Shown here: one piece after another, positions 42,262-51,611 of the stretch
How positions within the stretch are numbered: the first letter of the stretch is position 1
Layout: each line of letters starts with the position of its first letter
NCBI RefSeq assembly: GCF_014775655.1
Contig: NZ_CP061274.1
Coordinates: 1,302,001 to 1,366,000 of the forward strand
DNA length: 64,000 nt
DNA from: Clavibacter zhangzhiyongii
GTDB lineage: Bacteria > Actinomycetota > Actinomycetes > Actinomycetales > Microbacteriaceae
Reading direction: 5' to 3'
Translations under genes and position numbers: made by a program
The notes under the pieces: generated by a model
The model's input: the letters and a program-made list of their open reading frames with translations, nothing else
What the model was told of the DNA's origin: nothing
Database searches by the model: none

Positions 42262-45200
42262 AGAGCCTGACCCTCAAGGGGTTCAAGTCGTTCGCGCAGC
42301 CCACCACGTTCCAGTTCGAGACGGGCGTCACCTGCGTCGTCGGGCCGAACGGATCCGGCAAGTCCAACGTCGTCGACGCCCTCGCCTGGGTCATGGGCGA
42401 GCAGGGCGCCAAGACCCTCCGCGGCGGGAAGATGGAGGACGTCATCTTCGCCGGCACCTCCACCCGCGGGCCGCTCGGCCGCGCGGAGGTCACGCTCACG
42501 ATCGACAACGCCGACGGCGCGCTGCCCATCGACTACACCGAGGTGGCGATCCGCCGCACGCTGTTCCGCAACGGCGGCAGCGAGTACGCGATCAACGGCA
42601 CGTCCTGCCGGCTGCTCGACGTGCAGGAGCTCCTCAGCGACTCCGGGCTCGGGCGGGAGATGCACGTCATCGTCGGCCAGGGCCGGCTCGACAACGTGCT
42701 GCGCGCGACCCCCGAGGAGCGGCGCGGCTTCATCGAGGAGGCCGCGGGGATCCTCAAGCACCGCCGCCGCAAGGAGCGCACCCTCCGCAAGCTCGAGGGC
42801 ATGCAGGCGAACCTCACGCGGCTGAACGACCTGGCGGGGGAGATCCGCCGCCAGCTGAAGCCGCTCGGGCGGCAGGCGGAGGTCGCGCGGCAGGCGCAGA
42901 CGGTGGCCGCGGTCGTGCGCGACGCCCGCGCGCGGCTCGTGGCCGACGAGGTCGTGACCCTCCGGCGCGCGCTCGCGGAGCACACGCGCACCGAGGAGGA
43001 GCGCACGACCGAGCGGATGGTGCTGCAGGAGAAGCTCGACCGCGCCGTGCTCCGGTCGGAGCGGATCGTCGAGGAGCAGGAAGGCGACGAGGTCGACGGC
43101 GCGCGCCGCACGGCGTTCGCCCTCGAGCAGGTGCAGGAGCGCCTGCGCAACCTGCTCTCGCTCGCGCAGCAGCGGCTCGCGCTCCTCGGATCCGCGGACG
43201 ACGCCCCCGAGGTCGCCGGCGGCACGACGCCGGCGCAGGTGCAGGAGTCCCGCGACGAGGCCGAGCGCCTGGTCGGGCTGATCGGCGAGGCCGAGGCCGG
43301 TTGGGCATCCGCCCGCCAGGCGACCGCCGCGGCCCGGCAGGCGCTCGACGCGCTCGACGAGGAGATCCAGGCGCAGAGCGCGCTCGTCTCGCGGCACGAC
43401 CTGGAGATCGCGGGGCTCACCGGTCGCGCGGAGACGGCGGGCTCCCGGCTCGCGGCCGTGCGCGGCGAGGTCCTCCGGCAGCAGAACGCGCTCGACGCGG
43501 CGCGCGCCCGGCTGACCGCCGCGGAGGCGGAGCGGGAGCGCGGCGAGGCGGAGGGCGAGGCCGACGAGCAGGGCGGATCCGAGCTGACGCGCGCCTACGA
43601 GGACGCCCAGGCCGACGTCGCATCGGAGGAGTCCGCGATCGAGGCCGTGCGCGAGGAGCTGCACGCGAAGGAGCGGGAGCGCGACGCGCTGGCCGCGCGC
43701 GAGCAGGCCCTCGCGAGCGCGCTCGACCAGCGCGACGGATCCAGCGACCTCGTCGCCGCCGGCCTCCCCGGCATCCGGGGCCTCCTCGCCGAGCACGTGC
43801 ACGTGCGGGCGGGCTTCGAGGCGGCCGTCGCCGCGGCCCTGGGCACGCTCGCCGACGCGGTGCTCGCCGACACCCACGAGGACGCCGTGGCGGCGCTCCG
43901 CCGCGCGGTCGACGACGACCTCGGCCGCGTCGAGGTCGTCGTGGCGGGATCCGGCGGGACGGCGGACGCTCCGCCCGCCGCCGCCACCGACGACGCGGTC
44001 CCGGCCGCCTCCGTGGTCGACGCGCCCGACGGCGTGCGGCGGATCCTCGCCGGCGTCGTCATCGTCGACGACCTCGCGCAGGCGGTCGCGCTCCTCGACG
44101 GGCCGGACGCGCCGGCCACCGCCATCACGCGCGCGGGCGAGGTCGTCCAGGCGCACGTGCTGCGCGGCGGATCCGGCGCCACCCGCTCCAAGCTCGAGCT
44201 CGTCGCCGCGCGCGAGGCCGCCGCCGCGACGCTCACGGGCGTGCGTGCCCGCATCGACGACCTCCGGGTGGACCTCGCCGCGGGCCGCGAGCGCCTCCGC
44301 GCCGCCCGGGAGCGCGCGTCCGCCGCCCTCGGCGGCCTGCGCGAGGCCGATGCGCGGCTCGCCGCCCACGCCGAGCGTCTCAGCCGCTCGCGCGCGCAGG
44401 CCGAGTCCGCCGCGGCCGAGCTCGCCCGCGTGCAGCGCGGCCTCGACCTCGCGAGCGCCTCCGTCGAGGAGGCCGTCGCCGCCTCCGATGACGCGCGCCG
44501 CGCGCTCGACGAGGCGCGCTCCCGCCCGCGGCCCGTCCTCGACGCGAGCGGCCGCAACGCCCTCGTCGCCGAGTGGGAGGCCGCGCGCGAGGCCGAGATC
44601 GAGGCGCGCCTGCAGGTCGAGACCGCGCGGGAGCGGGTGCGGGCGGAGCAGGAGCGCACGGTCGCGCTCGAGCGCCGCCTCGCCGCGCAGCGCGCCGCCG
44701 CGGAGGAGGCCGCGCGCCGCCAGGTGATCCGCCGCCGGCAGATCGCGCGCGCCGCGTCCGTCGCCGACGCGCTGCCGGCCGTGGTCCGCGCCGCCGACCG
44801 CAGCACCGCCGAGGCCCGCCTGGTGCTCGCGCGCGCGGAGGAGTCCCGCGCCGGCCGCAACGCCGAGCTCGCCGCCCTCCGCCGCGAGGAGGCCGACCTG
44901 CGCCAGCGCCTGCACGGGATCACGGAGGACGTCCACGGCCTCGAGCTCCAGATCTACGAGAAGCGCCTGCAGGTCTCGCAGCTGCTCGAGCGCGCCGCGA
45001 GCGAGCTGGGCCTGGGGGAGGAGGTGCTCGTCGCCGAGTACGGCCCCGACGTGCCCGTGCCGGAGGAGGCGCCGCTCCCGCCGCGGCAGCGCGCGCGGCC
45101 GGCGCAGGATCCCGATGCCGACGACACCGATGACGTTCCTGGCGGTTCGACCGTCGGCGCCGAGGACACCGCGACGACCGACGACGACGACGAGGACGAC

Positions 45201-45974
45201 GACCCCGCGGACGCCGCCCCCACCCGCCCCTTCGACCGCGAGGAGCAGCGCGCCCGCCTGCAGTCCGCCGAGCGGAAGCTCGCGCAGCTCGGCAGGGTCA
45301 ACCCGCTCGCGCTCGAGGAGTTCGCCGCGCTCGAGCAGCGGCACCTCTTCCTCACCGAGCAGCTCGCCGACCTCACCGCGACGCGCGCCGACCTCCTCAC
45401 GATCATCGACGACATCGACCGCACCATGCAGGGCGTGTTCGCCGCCGCGTTCGAGGACACCCGGGCGGCCTTCGACCGCGTCTTCCCGATCCTCTTCCCG
45501 GGCGGCACGGGAAGCATCCACCTCACGGATCCCGAGCAGCTGCTCACCACGGGCATCGAGGTGAGCGTGCGGCCCGCCGGCAAGCGGATCGAGCGCCTCT
45601 CGCTGCTCTCGGGCGGCGAGCGCTCGCTCGCGGCCGTCGCCCTGCTCATCGCGATCTTCACCGCCCGGCCGAGCCCGTTCTACATCATGGACGAGGTGGA
45701 GGCGGCCCTCGACGACGCCAACCTCGGGCGCCTGCTCACGATCCTCGAGCAGCTCCGCGACACCTCGCAGCTCATCGTGATCACCCACCAGAAGCGCACC
45801 ATGGAGATCGCCGACGCGCTCTACGGCGTCTCGATGCGGCAGGACGGCGTGAGCGCGGTGGTCGGCCAGCGCGTGAGCCGCGAGCCGCGCGCGGCGTCCC
45901 CCGCCCCCGGCGCGGCCGACGCCACGGCCGACGCCGCCCCGGCCGCCGATCCGGAGGAGCGGGCCGCCTCCTGA
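42252..45974 (+). CDS. smc: Chromosome segregation protein SMC
   Basis: This 1,240-residue SMC ATPase is the core of the bacterial condensin that compacts and segregates the chromosome. It shows Walker A VVGPNGSGKSNVVDALAWVM (residues about 30-49), Q-loop region and SDSGLGREMHVIVGQG, coiled coils (about 165-500 and 680-1010), a hinge (about 510-660, LPGIRGLLAEHVHVRAGFE), C-signature LSGGERSLAAVALLIAIF and Walker B PFYIMDEVEAALDDANL. An acidic Asp-rich insert (about 960-990) and a low-complexity Ala/Pro tail are unusual but peripheral. The GTG at 42252 has SD GAGGAGG about 10 nt upstream. Confidence 0.97.
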   Translation: MHLKSLTLKGFKSFAQPTTFQFETGVTCVVGPNGSGKSNVVDALAWVMGEQGAKTLRGGKMEDVIFAGTSTRGPLGRAEVTLTIDNADGALPIDYTEVAIRRTLFRNGGSEYAINGTSCRLLDVQELLSDSGLGREMHVIVGQGRLDNVLRATPEERRGFIEEAAGILKHRRRKERTLRKLEGMQANLTRLNDLAGEIRRQLKPLGRQAEVARQAQTVAAVVRDARARLVADEVVTLRRALAEHTRTEEERTTERMVLQEKLDRAVLRSERIVEEQEGDEVDGARRTAFALEQVQERLRNLLSLAQQRLALLGSADDAPEVAGGTTPAQVQESRDEAERLVGLIGEAEAGWASARQATAAARQALDALDEEIQAQSALVSRHDLEIAGLTGRAETAGSRLAAVRGEVLRQQNALDAARARLTAAEAERERGEAEGEADEQGGSELTRAYEDAQADVASEESAIEAVREELHAKERERDALAAREQALASALDQRDGSSDLVAAGLPGIRGLLAEHVHVRAGFEAAVAAALGTLADAVLADTHEDAVAALRRAVDDDLGRVEVVVAGSGGTADAPPAAATDDAVPAASVVDAPDGVRRILAGVVIVDDLAQAVALLDGPDAPATAITRAGEVVQAHVLRGGSGATRSKLELVAAREAAAATLTGVRARIDDLRVDLAAGRERLRAARERASAALGGLREADARLAAHAERLSRSRAQAESAAAELARVQRGLDLASASVEEAVAASDDARRALDEARSRPRPVLDASGRNALVAEWEAAREAEIEARLQVETARERVRAEQERTVALERRLAAQRAAAEEAARRQVIRRRQIARAASVADALPAVVRAADRSTAEARLVLARAEESRAGRNAELAALRREEADLRQRLHGITEDVHGLELQIYEKRLQVSQLLERAASELGLGEEVLVAEYGPDVPVPEEAPLPPRQRARPAQDPDADDTDDVPGGSTVGAEDTATTDDDDEDDDPADAAPTRPFDREEQRARLQSAERKLAQLGRVNPLALEEFAALEQRHLFLTEQLADLTATRADLLTIIDDIDRTMQGVFAAAFEDTRAAFDRVFPILFPGGTGSIHLTDPEQLLTTGIEVSVRPAGKRIERLSLLSGGERSLAAVALLIAIFTARPSPFYIMDEVEAALDDANLGRLLTILEQLRDTSQLIVITHQKRTMEIADALYGVSMRQDGVSAVVGQRVSREPRAASPAPGAADATADAAPAADPEERAAS

Positions 45975-45982
45975 CGCGCGGC

Positions 45983-45988
45983 TACGCT
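45983..45988 (+). promoter_or_regulatory. -10 hexamer TACGCT, leaderless start of ftsY
   Basis: TACGCT ends 6 nt before the ftsY ATG. Confidence 0.6.
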
Positions 45989-45994
45989 GGGCAC

Positions 45995-46867
45995 ATGGCA
46001 CGCACCCCCTGGTCCCTCTCCGGCGCGCTGCGCGGCATGTTCGCGAAGCCCACGATCGACGAGACCACGTGGGACGACCTCGAGACCGCCCTCATCACCG
46101 CGGACTTCGGGCCCGACGTCACCGAGGCGACCATCGACGACCTCCGCGAGAAGGTCGACCGCTACCGCACGACCGACCCCCGCGACCTCCAGCGCATGCT
46201 CCGAGAGAGCATCGAGGAGCGCCTCGCCAAGCACGACCCCACGCTCAAGCTCAGCGCCCGCCCCGCGGTGATCCTCGTGGTCGGCGTCAACGGCGTCGGC
46301 AAGACCACCACCATCGGCAAGTTCGCGAAGTTCCTCCGCAACTACGGCCGCACCGTCGTCGTCGGCGCGGCCGACACCTTCCGCGCCGCCGCCGTCGACC
46401 AGCTCGCCACCTGGGCCGACCGCGCGGGCGCCGACATCGTCCGCCCGCAGCAGCCCGGCCAGGACCCCGCGAGCGTCGCCTTCCAGACCGTCGAGCACGC
46501 GATGCGCACCGGCACCGAGATGGTGATCATCGACACGGCCGGCCGCCTGCACACCAAGGGCGGGCTCATGGACGAGCTGTCGAAGATCCGCCGCGTGGTC
46601 GAGAAGCAGTCGCCCATCGCCGAGGTCCTGCTCGTGCTCGACGCGACGACCGGCCAGAACGGCCTCGCGCAGGCGCAGGCGTTCATCGAGCACGGCGGCG
46701 TCACGGGCCTCGTCATCACGAAGCTCGACGGATCCGCCAAGGGCGGCTTCATCCTCAACGTGCAGGAGCGCACGGGCATCCCCATCAAGCTCATCGGCCA
46801 GGGCGAGGGCATCGGCGACCTCACGGGCTTCACGCCCCACGTCTTCGCGCAGAACCTGGTCGGCTGA
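45995..46867 (+). CDS. ftsY: Signal recognition particle receptor FtsY
   Basis: This 290-residue SRP-family GTPase docks ribosome-SRP complexes at the membrane. It contains only the N and G domains: P-loop VVGVNGVGKTTTIGKFAKFL (about residues 92-111), GAADTFRAAAVDQL, IIDTAGRLHTKGGLM and TKLDGSAKGGF. The long acidic A domain of E. coli FtsY is missing, as in other short actinobacterial receptors. The ATG is 6 nt below TACGCT. The last 33 nt and the bases just past the stop are repeated, slightly diverged, 66 bp further on. Confidence 0.96.
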   Translation: MARTPWSLSGALRGMFAKPTIDETTWDDLETALITADFGPDVTEATIDDLREKVDRYRTTDPRDLQRMLRESIEERLAKHDPTLKLSARPAVILVVGVNGVGKTTTIGKFAKFLRNYGRTVVVGAADTFRAAAVDQLATWADRAGADIVRPQQPGQDPASVAFQTVEHAMRTGTEMVIIDTAGRLHTKGGLMDELSKIRRVVEKQSPIAEVLLVLDATTGQNGLAQAQAFIEHGGVTGLVITKLDGSAKGGFILNVQERTGIPIKLIGQGEGIGDLTGFTPHVFAQNLVG

Positions 46868-46937
46868 CCCGGATCCCCCCGGGCGCTGGGTCCCCTCGGG
46901 CCCCACGTGTTCGCGCGGGACCTGGTCGGCTGACCCG
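46834..46937 (+). repeat. Diverged direct duplication of the ftsY 3' end
   Basis: Bases 46834-46871 (the last codons of ftsY, its TGA and four more bases) recur at 46900-46937 with 3 differences in 38. The offset is 66 bp, so the second copy is in the same frame. It would encode PHVFARDLVG plus stop against PHVFAQNLVG in FtsY. It lies downstream of the stop and is presumably untranslated. Confidence 0.9.
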
Positions 46938-46979
46938 CCCCGCAGGCGTCCCCTGGCCTGACCCCGCCCCGACGCCGGT

Positions 46980-46985
46980 TAAGCT
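46980..46985 (+). promoter_or_regulatory. -10 hexamer TAAGCT upstream of ffh
   Basis: TAAGCT ends 9 nt before the ffh ATG, leaving at most a few leader nucleotides. Confidence 0.5.
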
Positions 46986-46994
46986 GGACCCACC

Positions 46995-48566
46995 ATGGCT
47001 ACCTTCGGAACACTCTCGGACCGCCTCGCCGAGACCTTCAAGAACCTGCGCGGCAAGGGCAAGCTCAGCGCCGCGGACGTCGACGGCACCGTCCGCGAGA
47101 TCCGCCGCGCGCTGCTCGAGGCCGACGTCGCGCTCGAGGTCGTCAAGGCCTTCACCGCGTCCGTCCGCGAGCGCGCCCTCGGCGGCGAGGTCAGCCAGGC
47201 GCTGAACCCCGCCCAGCAGGTCGTGCAGATCGTCAACGAGGAGCTCGTCGCGATCCTCGGCGGCGAGCAGCGCCGCATCCAGTTCGCCAAGCGCCCGCCG
47301 ACCGTCATCATGCTCGCCGGCCTCCAGGGCGCGGGCAAGACGACCCTCGCGGGCAAGCTCGGCAAGTGGCTCGCCAAGGACGGCCACACGCCCATGCTCG
47401 TCGCGGCCGACCTCCAGCGCCCCAACGCCGTGCAGCAGCTGCAGGTCGTCGGCGAGCAGGCGGGCGTCCCCGTGTTCGCGCCCGAGCCCGGCAACGGCCG
47501 CGGCAACCCGGTGCGCGTCGCCAAGGACGCGATGAAGCACGCGACCGACAAGCAGTACAGCGTCGTCATCATCGACACCGCGGGACGCCTCGGCGTCGAT
47601 CAGGAGCTGATGAAGCAGGCCGCGGACATCCGCAAGGCCACCGACCCCGACGAGGTCCTCTTCGTCATCGACGCCATGATCGGCCAGGACGCGGTCGCGA
47701 CCGCCAAGGCCTTCCAGGACGGCGTCGACTTCACGGGCGTCGTGCTCTCCAAGCTCGACGGCGACGCGCGGGGAGGAGCGGCCCTCTCGGTCGCCTCCGT
47801 CACCGGTCGCCCCATCATGTTCGCCTCCACGGGCGAGGGCCTCGACGACTTCGAGCCCTTCCACCCCGACCGCATGGCGAGCCGCATCCTCGACCTCGGC
47901 GACATCCTCACCCTCATCGAGCAGGCCCAGCAGGCCTTCGACGAGGAGGAGGCGATGGAGGTCGCGCAGAAGCTCGCGAGCGACAGCTTCACGCTCGACG
48001 ACTTCCTCAAGCAGATGCAGCAGCTGCGCGGCAAGGGCTCCCTCAAGAAGATGATGGGCATGCTCCCCGGCATGGGCGCCATGAAGGAGCAGCTCGAGAA
48101 CTTCGACGAGAAGGAGATCGTCCGCACCGAGGCGATCATCCAGTCGATGACCAAGGCCGAGCGCCAGAACCCGAAGCTCCTCAACGGCTCGCGCCGCCTC
48201 CGCATCGCGCGCGGATCGGGCATGACCGTCACCGACGTCAACGGCCTCGTCCAGCGCTTCGAGCAGGCGTCGAAGATGATGCGCACGGTCGCCCGCGGCG
48301 GCATGCCGCAGATCCCCGGCATGGGCCCGATGCCCGGCGCCCACTCGAGCCGCAAGCCCGTGCAGCAGAAGAAGAAGGGCTCGAAGTCGGGCAACCCGGC
48401 CAAGCGCGCCCAGGAGAACGCGGCCCTCGCGTCCGGCCAGCGCATCGGCGGCCCCGCGGCTCCCGCGGGCTCCGGCTTCGGCCTCGCCGGCACGGCCGCG
48501 GGCGGTGCGAACGGCGCCCCGAGCGAGGAGGAGCTCGCCTCGCTGCAGAAGTTCCTCGGGCGCTGA
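46995..48566 (+). CDS. ffh: Signal recognition particle protein Ffh (SRP54)
   Basis: This 523-residue GTPase binds 4.5S RNA and signal sequences and partners FtsY. NG-domain motifs are MLAGLQGAGKTTLAGKLGKW (about residues 103-122), VAADLQRPNAVQQL, IIDTAGRLGVDQELM and SKLDGDARGGAALS. The M domain (about 325-440) is Met-rich with LKKMMGMLPGMGAMKEQL and the RNA-binding IARGSGMTVTDVNGLVQRF. A Lys/Gly/Ala-rich tail follows. It is adjacent to its receptor gene but has its own -10, and a strong hairpin follows. Confidence 0.97.
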   Translation: MATFGTLSDRLAETFKNLRGKGKLSAADVDGTVREIRRALLEADVALEVVKAFTASVRERALGGEVSQALNPAQQVVQIVNEELVAILGGEQRRIQFAKRPPTVIMLAGLQGAGKTTLAGKLGKWLAKDGHTPMLVAADLQRPNAVQQLQVVGEQAGVPVFAPEPGNGRGNPVRVAKDAMKHATDKQYSVVIIDTAGRLGVDQELMKQAADIRKATDPDEVLFVIDAMIGQDAVATAKAFQDGVDFTGVVLSKLDGDARGGAALSVASVTGRPIMFASTGEGLDDFEPFHPDRMASRILDLGDILTLIEQAQQAFDEEEAMEVAQKLASDSFTLDDFLKQMQQLRGKGSLKKMMGMLPGMGAMKEQLENFDEKEIVRTEAIIQSMTKAERQNPKLLNGSRRLRIARGSGMTVTDVNGLVQRFEQASKMMRTVARGGMPQIPGMGPMPGAHSSRKPVQQKKKGSKSGNPAKRAQENAALASGQRIGGPAAPAGSGFGLAGTAAGGANGAPSEEELASLQKFLGR

Positions 48567-48588
48567 CCGGTCCGGCCCGCACGTGCCG

Positions 48589-48622
48589 CGACGGCGTCCT
48601 CCCCCTCGGGAGGGCGCCGTCG
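48589..48622 (+). terminator. 15-bp hairpin after ffh
   Basis: CGACGGCGTCCTCCC (48589-48603) pairs with GGGAGGGCGCCGTCG (48608-48622), including one G-T pair, across a CCTC loop, 22 bp after the ffh stop. A T-tract is absent. Confidence 0.8.
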
Positions 48623-48710
48623 TCGCATCCCTCGACGTGCGCGCCGCGGCGTGCCAGCGTGGGGGCAGCATCGCGGCGCCCGTCGCGGTCCCGCGCGTCA
48701 GGAGCTCCCC

Positions 48711-49091
48711 GTGTTCGCACCCGTCACCGCCTTCAGCGGATTCAGCGTGGACGACGTCCCCGCCGCCCTCGCCTTCTACCGCGGCACGCTCGGCCTCGAG
48801 GTCGAGGAGGTGCCGGAGATGGGCATGCTCCGGCTCGTGCTGCCCGGATCCGGCGCGCGCGTCCTCGTCTACCCGAAGCCGGACCACGTGCCGGCGGCCC
48901 ACACCGTGCTCAACTTCGCGGTGGACGACGTGGAGGCCGCGGTCGTCGAGCTGGGCAGCCGGGGCGTCGCGATGGCGGTCTTCGAGGGGATGCCCGCGGA
49001 CGCGCGCGGCATCATGCGCGGGCACGGACCGGACATCGCGTGGTTCCGTGACCCCGCGGGCAACGTGCTCTCGGTCCTCGCCGCGGACTGA
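48711..49091 (+). CDS. VOC (glyoxalase/bleomycin-resistance) family protein
   Basis: This 126-residue vicinal-oxygen-chelate protein has two beta-alpha-beta-beta-beta modules: [20 protein letters not shown] at the N-terminus, [18 protein letters not shown] in the middle and [13 protein letters not shown] at the C-terminus. Members include glyoxalases, dioxygenases and resistance proteins that act as dimers. The metal-ligand pattern is not clear enough to assign activity. The GTG at 48711 has SD AGGAG. It follows the ffh terminator and is convergent with marP. Confidence 0.85.
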   Translation: MFAPVTAFSGFSVDDVPAALAFYRGTLGLEVEEVPEMGMLRLVLPGSGARVLVYPKPDHVPAAHTVLNFAVDDVEAAVVELGSRGVAMAVFEGMPADARGIMRGHGPDIAWFRDPAGNVLSVLAAD

Positions 49092-49118
49092 GCCGCCGAG
49101 CGGCACCGCGCCCGCCGG

Positions 49119-50312
49119 TCAGACTGCGCAGCGCCCCGAGTCGACGGGCGCGCTCGCCCCGGCCTGCTGCAGGACGGGGGCGATCTCGTCGAGCGTCATG
49201 GCGTATCCCGTCTGGGAGTCGACGGTCGAGGTGGCGAACACGAGGCCGACCACGCGCCCCTGCGGGTCGAACAGCGCGCCGCCCGAGTCGCCGGGCCGCA
49301 CGGTGCCGCGCACGGAGTAGACCTCGCGCGTGACGGGCTGCTCGTGCTGGATGTCGGTGCCGAGCGCCTCGACCACCTCGCGGATCCGCGCGCCCGTCGC
49401 CTGGTAGGGCCCGCCGCCCGGGTACCCGGCGACGACGGCCTGGTCGGCCGCGGCCAGCTCGTCGCCGAGCGGGAGCGGCGCGGCCGTGAGCCCCGGGACG
49501 GCCAGGATCGCGACGTCACGGGCGGGGTCGAACACGACGAGGTCCGCGCGGAGCAGCTCGCCCGTGCCGCCCTGCTGCACGTAGACCTCGTCGGATCCCG
49601 TCACGACGTGCGCGTTGGTGACGACGCGGTCGCCCTGCACGACCCAGCCGCTGCCGGACGACGACGTGCCGCACGCGGGCGCGGACGAGAGCACCTTGAC
49701 GACGCTGGCCGCGGACCGCCGCACGGCCTCGGGCACGTCGGCGTCCGGCGCGGCCGTGTCGGCGATCGCCTCCTCGCCGTTGGCGAAGACGCGCGGGTAG
49801 CCCACGTCGTGCAGGGCGTCGTCGAGCGCCGAGAGCGCGGTGCCGCTGGAGATCGGGCTGACCCGGTCGAGCGTCTCGAGGATGCGGGACGAGGACGCGA
49901 GCTGCACCGCCGGGATCACGCCGCTGGAGCCGAGGAAGCCGCCGATGAACCAGACCGAGACGGCCCACGCCGCGAGGCCGGCCACGGCGCCGACGCCGCG
50001 GTCGAGGCCGCGCGCCGCGCCGCGCGGCCGCAGCAGCCGCGTGAGGACGCTCGCGACCTGCGCGAACACGCCACTCACGAGCGAGGTCGTGACGAGCATG
50101 AGCACGGCCGCCGCGACGGTCCGCATGATCCCGGTGGCCACGCCGAAGCTGTCGAGCAGCGCCAGGAAGGCCGGTGTGATCCAGAGGGCGAGCAGCACCC
50201 CGAGGACGATGCCGGCGAGCCCGGCCACCGTGACGATGGCCCCGCGGCGCCATCCGGCGAGGGCTGCGACGACGGCGACGACGAGGATGACGATGTCGAC
50301 GGCGGGGTTCAC
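49119..50312 (-). CDS. marP: MarP-type membrane serine protease (CvpA plus trypsin-like domain)
   Basis: This 397-residue protein has four N-terminal membrane helices of CvpA type (residues 1 to about 165, WRRGAIVTVAGLAGIVLGVL) and an extracytoplasmic trypsin-like protease domain (about 205-390). The catalytic His is in RVVTNAHVVTGSDE, Asp in FDPARDVAILAV and Ser in RPGDSGGALFDPQG. Cys in PACGTSS and near the C-terminus (SGRCAV) may form the stabilising disulfide known in mycobacterial MarP. MarP supports acid and oxidative stress survival there. The start is GTG with GAGGAG abutting it. The YbdK-like gene lies 19 bp upstream on the same strand. Confidence 0.9.
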   Translation of the reverse strand: MNPAVDIVILVVAVVAALAGWRRGAIVTVAGLAGIVLGVLLALWITPAFLALLDSFGVATGIMRTVAAAVLMLVTTSLVSGVFAQVASVLTRLLRPRGAARGLDRGVGAVAGLAAWAVSVWFIGGFLGSSGVIPAVQLASSSRILETLDRVSPISSGTALSALDDALHDVGYPRVFANGEEAIADTAAPDADVPEAVRRSAASVVKVLSSAPACGTSSSGSGWVVQGDRVVTNAHVVTGSDEVYVQQGGTGELLRADLVVFDPARDVAILAVPGLTAAPLPLGDELAAADQAVVAGYPGGGPYQATGARIREVVEALGTDIQHEQPVTREVYSVRGTVRPGDSGGALFDPQGRVVGLVFATSTVDSQTGYAMTLDEIAPVLQQAGASAPVDSGRCAV

Positions 50313-50331
50313 CTCCTCATCCTGCCCCGCG

Positions 50332-51465
50332 TCACCGGCCCAATCCTGAGCGCAGCTCCTCCACGAGGTGCGTGACGACCGGCGCGAGCGCCCCGTCGTT
50401 CTCCTCCGCGACCCGCAGCTGCCGCTGGTAGCTCGCGCCGCCGTCGACGATGTCGAGGATCCCCCGCAGCTCGGCCTCGCAGCCGAGCGCGTCGGCCGTG
50501 GGGGAGAGGCGCTCGACGAGCGCGCGCGTGTCGTCGCCCACGAGCGCCTCGTCGCCGGCGGCGTCCCGGATGATGATCGCGTCCATGCCGTAGCGGGCCG
50601 CGCGCCACTTGTTCTCCCGCACGAACCACGGCTGCATCCGCGGCAGCTCCTCGCCGCGGTCGAGCGCGGCCGACATGTCGTGCACGAGGCACTGCACGAG
50701 GGCGGCCAGCGACGCGATCTCGCGGAGGGTCGAGACGCCGTCGAACACGCGCGTCTCGAGCGTGCCCCACTTCGGCGCCGGCCGGATGTCCCAGCGCAGC
50801 TCGCTGTGGTGGTCGATGACGCCGACGTGCGTCATGTCGCCGACGAGCCGCTCGTAGTCGGCCCACGTCGTGAGGTCGGGCGGCAGCCCCGCGGTCGGCA
50901 GCTGCTGGAACATGAGCGCGCGGTTCGACGCGTACCCCGTCTCCTGCCCGGACCAGTACGGGCTCGACGCGCTGAGCGCCTGGAAGCGGGGGAGGTGCAC
51001 GAGGAGCCCGTTGAGGATCGGGAGCGCCTTGGCGTCGTCGTCGATGCCCACGTGCACGTGCACGCCCCAGATCATCATCTGCCGACCCCACCACCTGGTG
51101 CGGTCGAGCAGCGTCGCGTACCGCTCGTTGTCGGGCGTCACGTCCTGGTCGGGCCAGGAGCTGAAGGGGTGCGTGCCGGCGCACATCAGGTCGATCCCGA
51201 GGGGATCCGCCACGTCGACCACCCGCTCGATCAGGCCGGCGAGGTCGTCGACGGCGTGGCCCACGCGCGCGTGCGGCGCGCTCACCACCTCGACCGTGTT
51301 CGTGAGGAACTCCCCGGTCACGTGCGGGTGCGCGTCGTCGTGCGGGAACGAGCGGAGGATCTCGGGGGCCGCGCCCGCGAGCTCCCCGGTGCCGCGGTCG
51401 ACGCACGCGAGCTCCCACTCGATCCCGACGCGGGAGGGCGGCTGCCGGGCGAAGTCGATCTGCAT
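50332..51465 (-). CDS. Carboxylate-amine ligase / glutamate-cysteine ligase type 2 (YbdK family)
   Basis: This 377-residue ATP-dependent ligase resembles gamma-glutamyl ligases: SRVGIEWELACVDRGTG near the N-terminus, TVEVVSAPHARV, WGVHVHVGIDDD, TLETRVFDGVSTL and PWFVRENKWRAARYGMDA. YbdK has weak glutamate-cysteine ligase activity, and the true substrate of the family is unclear. The ATG at 51465 has AGGA 8 nt upstream and gives a normal N-terminus. An ATG at 51522 would add 19 residues. It is likely cotranscribed with marP. A bidirectional CATAAT/CATTAT element lies about 140 bp upstream, shared with rpsP. Confidence 0.88.
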   Translation of the reverse strand: MQIDFARQPPSRVGIEWELACVDRGTGELAGAAPEILRSFPHDDAHPHVTGEFLTNTVEVVSAPHARVGHAVDDLAGLIERVVDVADPLGIDLMCAGTHPFSSWPDQDVTPDNERYATLLDRTRWWGRQMMIWGVHVHVGIDDDAKALPILNGLLVHLPRFQALSASSPYWSGQETGYASNRALMFQQLPTAGLPPDLTTWADYERLVGDMTHVGVIDHHSELRWDIRPAPKWGTLETRVFDGVSTLREIASLAALVQCLVHDMSAALDRGEELPRMQPWFVRENKWRAARYGMDAIIIRDAAGDEALVGDDTRALVERLSPTADALGCEAELRGILDIVDGGASYQRQLRVAEENDGALAPVVTHLVEELRSGLGR

Positions 51466-51604
51466 GCGGGTCCTGCCGTCCACGGGGTCTCGGGGCGCAT
51501 GCGCCGGGTGTCGTCCGATCATGCCACGCAGGCCGTCGCGCGGGCCGGGTGCGACGCCGTGCGGCGCGCCGGGGCGAGGGGTCCCGGCGCCGCCCGGCGT
51601 CTGC

Positions 51605-51611
51605 CATAATG
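51605..51611. promoter_or_regulatory. Bidirectional -10 (CATAAT / CATTAT) between ybdK-like gene and rpsP
   Basis: CATAAT on the plus strand (51605-51610) and CATTAT on the minus strand (51606-51611) overlap almost completely, in an AT-rich spot. The plus-strand leader to rpsP is about 120 nt and the minus-strand leader about 135 nt. No -35 is clear. Confidence 0.45.

Noticed and set aside
40362-46001. A 1,879-codon open frame antisense to rnc, mutM and smc, and similar long antisense frames across the window, such as 1-2718 plus strand.
   Set aside because: Very high GC makes stop codons rare in the complementary frames. The products are Arg/Ala/Gly-rich without domains, while the opposite strand encodes recognised proteins.
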